A stretch of DNA of 64,000 bases from Microbacterium murale (GTDB lineage: Bacteria; Actinomycetota; Actinomycetes; Actinomycetales; Microbacteriaceae). Below the pieces are notes generated by a model. That model made no database searches and was not told where the DNA came from. It was given only the letters and a program-made list of their open reading frames with translations. The stretch covers positions 48,097 to 112,096 of the forward strand of contig NZ_BMCM01000008.1 in NCBI RefSeq assembly GCF_014635185.1. The letters are read 5' to 3'. The translations under genes and the position numbers were made by a program. Shown here one piece after another: positions 24,517 through 30,755 of the stretch; the first letter of the stretch is position 1, and each line of letters starts with the position of its first letter.

Positions 24517-25680
24517 ATGGAACGCGACATCTACGAAGAAGACCACGAGGCATTCCGCGACCTGGTGAAGGACTTCGTCAAGCGCCACGTCAGCAATGAG
24601 AGCATCGAGAAGTGGGATGCCGCAGGCGAGATCGACCGTGAGACCATGCTCGCCGCAGGCGAGGCCGGCATCATCGGGCTCTCCGTGCCGGAGGAGTTCG
24701 GCGGAGCGGGCATGCTGCAGGACTACCGCTTCCGCACGATCGTGAACGAAGAGGTCATCGGCGCGGGCGCCGGATCGCTCGCGGGGGCCTTCGGCATCCA
24801 GGACGATCTCGCCATCCCGTACCTCGTGCACATGGGCACGCAGGAGCAGAAGGAGAAGTGGCTGCCGCGTATGGCGACCGGTGAGGTTCTCGGCGCGCTG
24901 GCCATGACCGAGCCCGGTGCGGGCTCCGACCTTCGCGGGATCAAGACCACCGCGAAGAAGACCGAGGGCGGCTACATCGTCAACGGTGCGAAGACCTTCA
25001 TCTCGTCGGGCAAGACCGCCGACATCGTCGTCACGTTCGTCAAGACGGGGGAGGGCAACCGCCCCGACGCGTTCAGCCTGCTCATCCTCGAGAACGGCAT
25101 GGAGGGCTTCGATCACGGCAAGAAGCTGAACAAGATGGGCTCGCACGGCCACGACACCGCTGAGCTCTCATTCAGCGACGTGTTCGTGCCCGAGGAGAAC
25201 CTCATCAGCGGTCAGGAGGGTCAGGGCTTCCTCCAGCTCATGATGAACCTGCCGCTCGAGCGCCTTTCGATCGGCATCGCCGCGGCATCCGCATCGCAGG
25301 CCGCGTTCAAGTGGACCGTCGACTACACGAAGGACCGCGAGGCGTTCGGCGAGCGCATCATCGACTTCCAGAACACCCGCTTCAAGCTCGCGGATGTCGC
25401 GACCACGGTCGACGTGATGTGGGCATACCTCGACCGGGCGCTGCTGGCGTACAAGGACAAGAAGCTCACGGCCGAAGAGGCCGCGAAGGTCAAGTTCTGG
25501 ACGACGGAGCGCGAGTGGGAGATCCTCGACACGTGCGTGCAGCTGCACGGCGGCTACGGCTACATCACCGAGTACCCGATCGCCCGCGCGTTCCTCGACG
25601 CCCGTGTGCACCGCATCTACGGCGGCACGAACGAGATCATGCGCGACATCGTGTCGCGTCAGATCGCCGGCAAGCGCTGA
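24517..25680 (+). CDS. acyl-CoA dehydrogenase, long-chain (LCAD)-like
   Basis: A 387-residue FAD enzyme of fatty acid beta-oxidation. AMTEPGAGSDLRGIKTTA near residue 130 is the FAD/acyl-CoA motif, and LHGGYGYITEYPIAR with RIYGGTNEIMRDIVSRQI closes the protein. The position of the usual catalytic Glu in medium-chain enzymes is Gly here (IYGGTNEI), as in LCAD and isovaleryl-CoA dehydrogenase, where the base is instead a Glu in helix G; LPLERLSIG near residue 246 supplies that Glu. The substrate chain length is inferred only. Upstream TAGAAT at 24471-24476 is a probable -10 box. Confidence 0.93.
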   Translation: MERDIYEEDHEAFRDLVKDFVKRHVSNESIEKWDAAGEIDRETMLAAGEAGIIGLSVPEEFGGAGMLQDYRFRTIVNEEVIGAGAGSLAGAFGIQDDLAIPYLVHMGTQEQKEKWLPRMATGEVLGALAMTEPGAGSDLRGIKTTAKKTEGGYIVNGAKTFISSGKTADIVVTFVKTGEGNRPDAFSLLILENGMEGFDHGKKLNKMGSHGHDTAELSFSDVFVPEENLISGQEGQGFLQLMMNLPLERLSIGIAAASASQAAFKWTVDYTKDREAFGERIIDFQNTRFKLADVATTVDVMWAYLDRALLAYKDKKLTAEEAAKVKFWTTEREWEILDTCVQLHGGYGYITEYPIARAFLDARVHRIYGGTNEIMRDIVSRQIAGKR

Positions 25681-25690
25681 CCTCTCGCGC

Positions 25691-25726
25691 ACTCCGGTAG
25701 CAAGAAGGTTGCTACCGGAGTAGCAT
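25691..25726 (+). promoter_or_regulatory. toxin-antitoxin operator and leaderless promoter
   Basis: A perfect inverted repeat with 13-bp arms, ACTCCGGTAGCAA (25691-25703) and TTGCTACCGGAGT (25709-25721), abuts the -10-like TAGCAT (25721-25726), which ends 7 bp before the antitoxin ATG. The dyad covers the -35 and spacer, as expected for autorepression by the antitoxin or its complex. It may also act as a terminator for the gene upstream. Confidence 0.75.
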
Positions 25727-25733
25727 CGCCGTC

Positions 25734-25955
25734 ATGGCGAACACGAAAGTGAGTCTCAGCCTCAGCGAGGCCGATCTGGCGTTTCTCGATGCGGAAGCGA
25801 TGAACGGACGTTACGGATCGCGTTCCGCTGCCGTTCAGGATGCCGTGCGCCTGCTGCGTGAGAGCCGCCTGGCTGATGCCTATGCTGAGGCCTACGCAGA
25901 GGGTTACGACGAGGACTGGGACCTCTCTTCCGGCGACGGCCTCGCGTCAGCATGA
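25734..25955 (+). CDS. ribbon-helix-helix antitoxin
   Basis: A 73-residue protein. Residues 3-47 match the ribbon-helix-helix fold: the DNA-reading strand KVSLSLSEADLAFL, then GRYGSRSAAVQDAVRLLRE. The C-terminal AYAEAYAEGYDEDWDLSS is acidic and probably wraps the toxin. Its gene overlaps the toxin by 4 bp (ATGA). The pairing of RHH antitoxin with MazF toxin is well known. Confidence 0.88.
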   Translation: MANTKVSLSLSEADLAFLDAEAMNGRYGSRSAAVQDAVRLLRESRLADAYAEAYAEGYDEDWDLSSGDGLASA

Positions 25956-26323
25956 GCGCAGACTCAGCGATGCTTCTTCGCCGAGGCCAGGTCGTACTGG
26001 TGTCATTTGATCCCGCTGTCGGGTCGGACGTCCGCAAGACGCGGCCCGCGATCGTCGTGAGCAACAACACCGCGAACGCGGTAGCCACGCGCAGCGACCG
26101 GGCGACCGTCACAGTCGTGCCGTTGACCTCGAACACGGCCAGGGTGCTGCCGTTCCAGGTGCTCGTGCCGGCTGACGCGGCCGGCCTCGGCCGTGATTCG
26201 AAGGCTCAGGCCGAACAGGTGCGCACGATCGCGGGCAGCCGCATCACGCGCCCTGTCGGCTGGATTCCCTCCGAGCTCATGGGTGCCGTGGACGAGGCGC
26301 TACGACTGCACCTTTCGCTCTGA
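25952..26323 (+). CDS. MazF/PemK family toxin
   Basis: A 123-residue endoribonuclease toxin that would cut RNA at short sequences. LRRGQVVLVSFDPAVGSDVRKTRPAIVVSN at residues 7-36 holds the catalytic Arg (KTRPA), and TVVPLTSNTARVLPF has the catalytic Thr. GLGRDSKAQAEQVRTI and the C-terminal helix GAVDEALRLHL complete the SH3-like fold. All catalytic residues are present, so it should be active. Confidence 0.92.
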   Translation: MSADSAMLLRRGQVVLVSFDPAVGSDVRKTRPAIVVSNNTANAVATRSDRATVTVVPLTSNTARVLPFQVLVPADAAGLGRDSKAQAEQVRTIAGSRITRPVGWIPSELMGAVDEALRLHLSL

Positions 26324-26342
26324 TCAGTGCGACGAAAGGAGA

Positions 26343-26378
26343 AAAGTGCCGGTTCCAAGGCGTCGGAACCGGCACTTT
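26343..26378. terminator. bidirectional terminator hairpin
   Basis: AAAGTGCCGGTTCC (26343-26356) pairs perfectly with GGAACCGGCACTTT (26365-26378), 8-nt loop, A-tract left and T-tract right. It serves the convergent toxin and siderophore-interacting genes. Confidence 0.9.
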
Positions 26379-26403
26379 CCTCCTTCGAACGCTTGGATCC
26401 CCA

Positions 26404-27279
26404 TCACGACGCCGGCTCAGCGGCGGCGTCGCGGGCGGCCTTGGACGCGGGCGATGAGGCGCCGATCTTCCAGTAACCGCAGAAGCTCACGCTGTTCTTT
26501 TCGACTCCGCGCTCGCCGACCAGCTGTTTGCGCACTCCCGAGGCGAGTGCCTGCTCTCCAGCCGCATAGGCATGGAACGGGTCGGACGGCAGTTCCGCCT
26601 CGCGCAGCGCCGCGAGCGCGAGCGTACCGGGCGCCGTGTCGTTCGGACGCGTGTTCCACTCGATCGAGACGCCGGACGGATGCTCGAACTCCAGCGCATC
26701 CTCAGCGGAGGGCACCTCGATGATGGCCAGACCCTTCGCCGTGGAAGGAAGCGACGCGCAGATCGAGGCGATCGCCGGCAGTGCGGTCTCGTCTCCCACG
26801 AGCACGACGTGCTGCGTGCCGCGCTCGGGGTTGAAGGTGAGTCCCTCGTCGATGATCAGCACGTGCTCGCCCGGCTCGCAGGTCTCCGCCCAGCGGGATG
26901 CCGGGCCGGCCGTCCCATCGGCGGCAGAGCCGTGCAGTACGAAGTCCACGTCGATCTCGGCGCCGTGCTCCGCCGCCGCCGGTCGGTATGCGCGTACCGA
27001 GTAATTGCGCATGACAGGGCGCTCGCCGTCGGGGATGCGCAGGAACTTCAGGTATCCGAACATCTTGTGCGCCTTCGCCGGCACGCGTTCGAGACCCGCT
27101 TCGCCGCCGACCGGGATGAACAGGCGGAACCACTGGTCGTAGCCCATCGGGCGGAACTTCGAGATCTCACCGCCGCCCAGCGTGATGCGGATCCAGTGCG
27201 GGGCGAGCCGCTCGGTGCGCAGCACCTCGAGGTGCAGGAGCTCGGTCGTCTCGGGCTTGACCATCTTACTGAATGCCAT
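26404..27279 (-). CDS. siderophore-interacting protein (ferric-siderophore reductase)
   Basis: A 291-residue FAD protein of the ViuB/SIP family that releases iron from siderophores. The FAD motif R91-N-Y-S94 is in PVMRNYSVRAYRP; the NAD(P)H-binding half has HVVLVGDETALPAIASI near residue 165, and the C-terminal FCGYWKIG is conserved in SIPs. ATG 27279 with AAAGG 7 bp upstream is preferred over longer in-frame starts that run into the EcfT gene. It is the last gene of the ECF transporter operon, which lies behind an iron box, so it should be induced under iron starvation. Confidence 0.92.
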   Translation of the reverse strand: MAFSKMVKPETTELLHLEVLRTERLAPHWIRITLGGGEISKFRPMGYDQWFRLFIPVGGEAGLERVPAKAHKMFGYLKFLRIPDGERPVMRNYSVRAYRPAAAEHGAEIDVDFVLHGSAADGTAGPASRWAETCEPGEHVLIIDEGLTFNPERGTQHVVLVGDETALPAIASICASLPSTAKGLAIIEVPSAEDALEFEHPSGVSIEWNTRPNDTAPGTLALAALREAELPSDPFHAYAAGEQALASGVRKQLVGERGVEKNSVSFCGYWKIGASSPASKAARDAAAEPAS

Positions 27280-27289
27280 GCGATGCCTT

Positions 27290-28108
27290 TCAGGCGGGTT
27301 GCCAGGGGAACAGAACGATGAAGATGGCGGCGGATGCTGCGAGCAGCAGAACGATGAACACGACGTCGCGCGTGCGGAACGGCACGAGGTGACGCTCGGT
27401 GCGTGTGGCGTGCGCTCCGAAGGCGCGGGCGTCCATCGCCAGGGCCACACGTTCGGCGTGGCGGATCGCTCCCGCGAGCAGAGGGACGATGTACCCCCAG
27501 CCGCGTGCGATGCGCGCGAACGGACCGCGGCCACCGTGATGCCCCCGCACGCGGTGCGCGGCGCGGATCACACTGAGCTCGTGACCGAACCGTGGCACGA
27601 ACCGGAAGGCGGCCAGCGCCGTGTAGCCGACGCGGTACGGCACCCGCAACTGCTGAATGCTCGCGCGCACCAGGTCAGGGCCGCTCGTGGTGAGGCCGCC
27701 CACCAGTGCGAGGGCGGTGATGGCGCCGAGTCGCAGCGCGGTGGCGAAGCCGATCTGCAGCGCTCCGCTGAATATCGTCCAGCCGCCGATCTGCAGGAAT
27801 GGCGCAGTGCTGTCGACGAGCGCAGCATCCACCCACAACGAGAACCCGATGCCGATCACGATCATGGCAGCCGGTATGACGACGAGCAGAAGCAGCAGGA
27901 GCCGCCACGACAGCCGCGCGCCCACCAGGATCACCGCATAGGCGAGTGCGAGGAAGGCGGCAGGCGTGGCGAGGTCGCGCACGAAGACCAGCATGATCAT
28001 CGCTGGTGCGACCGCGGCGACCTTCGCCAGCGGGTTCAGTGCGTACAGGAACTCACGGCGTGAGGTGCCGGCCATTGCCGCATATGGGTCGAGGACGGTC
28101 GTGCTCAT
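27290..28108 (-). CDS. ecfT: ECF transporter transmembrane subunit EcfT
   Basis: A 272-residue membrane protein (CbiQ/EcfT family) that links the substrate-binding S component to the two ATPases. About five helices lie at 25-130, then a cytoplasmic helical coupling part with AAHRVRGHHG and IRHAERVALAMDARAFG, the two conserved Ala-Arg-Gly type coupling helices. ATG 28108 overlaps the ATPase gene by 4 bp; the SIP gene starts 10 bp after its stop. Confidence 0.92.
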   Translation of the reverse strand: MSTTVLDPYAAMAGTSRREFLYALNPLAKVAAVAPAMIMLVFVRDLATPAAFLALAYAVILVGARLSWRLLLLLLVVIPAAMIVIGIGFSLWVDAALVDSTAPFLQIGGWTIFSGALQIGFATALRLGAITALALVGGLTTSGPDLVRASIQQLRVPYRVGYTALAAFRFVPRFGHELSVIRAAHRVRGHHGGRGPFARIARGWGYIVPLLAGAIRHAERVALAMDARAFGAHATRTERHLVPFRTRDVVFIVLLLAASAAIFIVLFPWQPA

Positions 28109-29949
28109 GACGGCACCGCCCCGGCGTGGGAGGCGAGGACCCGCTGCAGTGCGGGCAACCGCAGCCCTGCTGTGGCGAAGACCTGCTCATCGCCGAAGAG
28201 CTCCTTGGTGCGCCCGACGGCATGCACCCGTCCGTCGGAGAGCACGACCGTGTGCGTCGCGTGCTCGGCGACCAGCTGCAGGTCATGCGTGACGATCACG
28301 ATGGTCGTGCCGTCCTTGCGCAGCGTGTCGAGCAACGTGAGAAGTTCCGCGGCGCGGGCGCGATCCTGCCCGAACGTCGGCTCGTCGAGTGCGAGCACGC
28401 GGGGGCCGGTGATCAGCGCTGTGCCGACCGACAGCCGTCGCTTCTCGCCGCCCGAGAGCAGGAACGGATGCACGTCCGCCTTGTGGTCGAGCCCGAACCG
28501 GATCAGCATCGCACGCACGCGCTGATCGATCTCCGCGTCATCCATGTGGCGCAGGCGCAGCCCGTGCGCCAGCTCGTCGAAGACCGTGGCAGCGATGAAC
28601 TGGTGCTCCGGATTCTGGAACACGAAGCCGATGCGCGCGGCGAGATCGCGCGGTGACGCCGTGGCGGGGTCGAGTCCGTCGACGTCGACCTGGCGCTTCG
28701 GCGGGGGAACGACACCCGCGAGCGCCTGGATGAGCGTGGTCTTGCCCGCGCCGTTCGCGCCGACGATCGCGGTAAGGCTGCCGGCTTCGATGTCGAGGTC
28801 GACGCCGTGCAGGATCTCGTGCCGCCCGCGCTTGACAGTGAGTCCGCGGGCGCGGATCAGGGGGTGGGGCGGTTTCGTTTCTTGGTTTCGACTCGCTGTC
28901 GCTCGCTCAACCCGTTTCGTCTCGCTGCGCTCGCTCAACGTCCCATCGGGGGCTCGCTCGCTCAACGTCCCGTCGGGGGCTCGCTCGCTCAACGTCCCGT
29001 CGGGGGCTCGCTCGCTCAACGTCCCGTGGGGGATGCGCTCGCTCAACGTCCCGTGGGGGAGGTGCTCGCTCAACGTCCCGTGGGGGATGCGCTCACCCAG
29101 CATCTCCGCGAGCTCCGCCGGCGTCAGCGGCAGCGGCACGTCCTTCGACAGGATGCCGCGCTCGCGCAGCATCCGCGCCGTCAGCGTTGCGGCGGGCAGC
29201 CACACGCCCATCGCGACGAGCTCTTCCGTGTGGCCGCGGAGGATCTCGTCGACCGGACCGTCGAATGCGACCGTGCCGGCCTGATCGAGCACGATCGTGC
29301 GCGTCACCAGTTCCATGGCGGCGTCGAGGTTGTGCTCGACGAGCAGTATCGCGCGGTCGCCGGCGGCGACGACGTCGGCGAGTGCGGCATAGACGTCGTC
29401 GATGCCCTGCGGGTCGAGGTTGGCAGTGGGCTCGTCGAGCACCAGGAGGGGCGATCCCATCGCGAGGGCGCAGGCGATCGCGAGGCGCTGGCGTCCGCCG
29501 CCGGAGAGGCGGTCGGGGTTCTCGTCTCGGCGCTGCCAGAGACCGACGCGGCGCAGGGCATTCTCGGTACGGGCACGCACCTCGTCGAGCGGCAGCAGCA
29601 GATTCTCCGGGCCGAAGGCCACCTCGTCGTAGACGGTGCCGGTGACGATCTGGGCGTCGGGGTCCTGGAACACCATCGCGACGTGCGTGCTGAGCGTGGC
29701 GGTGTCGGAGTGCGCGGTGTCGATCCCACCCGCTTCGACGGTGCCTGTCATCGTCGCGGGGAGGGCGTGCGGGATCAGTCCGTTCAGCGCGAGCGTGAGC
29801 GTCGACTTGCCCGAACCTGACGGGCCGAGCAGAAGGACGACCTCGCCCGGCGCGATGTCGAAGCTCACGTCGCTCGGCGAAGGGCGCACGGCACCGGCGT
29901 GGGTGAGGGTGAGATCACGCACGCGAAGAAGGGGCGCGGATGGGCGCAC
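28105..29949 (-). CDS. fused double ATPase of ECF transporter (EcfA-EcfA')
   Basis: A 614-residue protein with two complete ABC ATPases. Half one: Walker A LLGPSGSGKSTLT near residue 40, signature LSGGGRQRLAIACALA, Walker B LVLDEPTANLDPQG. Half two: GANGAGKTTLIQALAG near residue 400, LSGGEKRRLSVGTALI, LALDEPTFGQDRA. The order and fusion resemble YkoD of the thiamine-precursor YkoEDC system. The linker at about residues 284-363 is odd: six 9-residue repeats (xGTLSERxP) and a tail LSERSETKRVERATASRNQ that look like a translated intergenic repeat. GTG 29949 start; no strong ribosome binding site. Confidence 0.92.
   Translation of the reverse strand: MRPSAPLLRVRDLTLTHAGAVRPSPSDVSFDIAPGEVVLLLGPSGSGKSTLTLALNGLIPHALPATMTGTVEAGGIDTAHSDTATLSTHVAMVFQDPDAQIVTGTVYDEVAFGPENLLLPLDEVRARTENALRRVGLWQRRDENPDRLSGGGRQRLAIACALAMGSPLLVLDEPTANLDPQGIDDVYAALADVVAAGDRAILLVEHNLDAAMELVTRTIVLDQAGTVAFDGPVDEILRGHTEELVAMGVWLPAATLTARMLRERGILSKDVPLPLTPAELAEMLGERIPHGTLSEHLPHGTLSERIPHGTLSERAPDGTLSERAPDGTLSERAPDGTLSERSETKRVERATASRNQETKPPHPLIRARGLTVKRGRHEILHGVDLDIEAGSLTAIVGANGAGKTTLIQALAGVVPPPKRQVDVDGLDPATASPRDLAARIGFVFQNPEHQFIAATVFDELAHGLRLRHMDDAEIDQRVRAMLIRFGLDHKADVHPFLLSGGEKRRLSVGTALITGPRVLALDEPTFGQDRARAAELLTLLDTLRKDGTTIVIVTHDLQLVAEHATHTVVLSDGRVHAVGRTKELFGDEQVFATAGLRLPALQRVLASHAGAVPS
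28925..29088 (-). repeat. 27-bp tandem repeat inside the ECF ATPase gene
   Basis: CTCAACGTCCC recurs with its CAACG at 28936, 28963, 28990, 29017, 29044 and 29071, an exact 27-bp period. Read in the gene it encodes GTLSERAPD-like units. The adjacent tail (28875-28935) contains two further forms of the same TTGAGCGAGCG word. Confidence 0.92.
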
Positions 29950-29986
29950 GGCGGAACCCCGGATCGGTGGAACGTACCGTTCTAAC

Positions 29987-30005
29987 TTAGCTGAGCCTTA
30001 CCTGA
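29987..30005. promoter_or_regulatory. iron box (DtxR/IdeR-type operator)
   Basis: The 19 bases from TTAG to CTGA match 15 of 19 positions of the DtxR/IdeR consensus TTAGGTTAGCCTAACCTAA. The site sits 38 bp upstream of the fused ATPase gene on the minus strand, near a TTAGAA/TAAGTT -10-like stretch. DtxR-type proteins block such promoters when iron is plentiful. Confidence 0.75.
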
Positions 30006-30041
30006 TTCGCCATCGAGGTACCCGCGCTCGACTCGTCGGGA

Positions 30042-30584
30042 TCAGCGGCGCGCGACGCCTGCTCTGCCCAGCGCCGAACCGACCCCGAGCCCGAGTGCGG
30101 TCCAGGCGATCGGGCCCAGCAACGAAAGCGCGAGGTAGGTGATCTGGGCCCACAGCGGCAACGATCCCAGATGCGCGACGAAGAAGACGACGACCGCGAC
30201 GATCACGCCGATCACTGCCGCCGAGATGAAGAATCGCCATGCTCCCCAGGCCCGGTACCGGGTGAGGGCGGCGACGCCCTCCTGGATCGCGCCGAACAGC
30301 AAAGCGGTGCCGATGAAGCGCAGAGCCCAGGCCGGGTTGAAGGCGCTGGAGACGAGCGCCGCGATCACATGGGTGATCAGAGCGACGAGCGGTTGGCGAA
30401 GCACCTCCTGCGCGATGATGCCCGGCAGCACGTGGACGCCCAGCAGCAGTCCGTATGCCGGCGCGGCGGTGATCAGAACGAACGGTGTCAGCACTCCCGC
30501 GATCCCGCCGACGATGCCGGTCGCGACGCCGATGGCGGCGCACACCAGCAGGACTCTGGTCGACAGAAGAGGGGTTCGCGCCAC
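30042..30584 (-). CDS. ECF transporter substrate-binding (S) component
   Basis: A 180-residue hydrophobic protein with five to six helices: LLVCAAIGVATGIVGGIAGVL at the start, LITAAPAYGLLLGVH, and a C-terminal run of two helices. Size, hydrophobicity and position next to EcfA and EcfT identify an S component; the similarity in plan to YkoE would suggest thiamine precursor, while the iron box and SIP gene suggest an iron ligand or heme. GTG 30584, with TAGGCT 6 bp upstream, suggests a leaderless start. It lies upstream of the iron box, so it may be expressed separately. Confidence 0.85.
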   Translation of the reverse strand: MARTPLLSTRVLLVCAAIGVATGIVGGIAGVLTPFVLITAAPAYGLLLGVHVLPGIIAQEVLRQPLVALITHVIAALVSSAFNPAWALRFIGTALLFGAIQEGVAALTRYRAWGAWRFFISAAVIGVIVAVVVFFVAHLGSLPLWAQITYLALSLLGPIAWTALGLGVGSALGRAGVARR

Positions 30585-30590
30585 ATCTTC

Positions 30591-30596
30591 AGCCTA
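30591..30596 (-). promoter_or_regulatory. probable -10 box of the S-component gene
   Basis: TAGGCT on the minus strand lies 6 bp before the GTG start at 30584. Confidence 0.4.
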
Positions 30597-30637
30597 CTTG
30601 CGCCAGGACGGTCTCGGCCGCGCCGGCGACCGTGCGA

Positions 30638-30673
30638 TGCGCCGCTCGTCGCCTCGACTGCGCCGCTCGTCGC
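30638..30673 (+). promoter_or_regulatory. direct repeat upstream of cstA, probable LytTR binding site
   Basis: The 15-bp word TGCGCCGCTCGTCGC occurs at 30638-30652 and exactly again at 30659-30673, 21 bp apart, about two helical turns. LytTR regulators bind paired direct repeats at 21-22-bp spacing. A LytTR response regulator is encoded four genes downstream, and a TAGCGT -10-like box (30715-30720) follows at activator distance. Confidence 0.7.
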
Positions 30674-30755
30674 ATCCGGTTCCGAAACGATCCGACGGGC
30701 GGATGCTGCGCCTCTAGCGTGGGGAAACGCAATGACGCGCACACAAGGAGCAGCC

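Noticed and set aside
28925-29088. 27-bp repeats taken as a CRISPR or replication iteron array
   Set aside because: No spacers, perfect tandem arrangement and in-frame coding within the ABC protein linker.
29980-30010. Resemblance to TPP riboswitch words (CTGAG ... ACCTGA)
   Set aside because: The words lie on the plus strand, opposite to the transporter genes, with wrong spacing and no flanking stems; the DtxR/IdeR box explains the sequence better.
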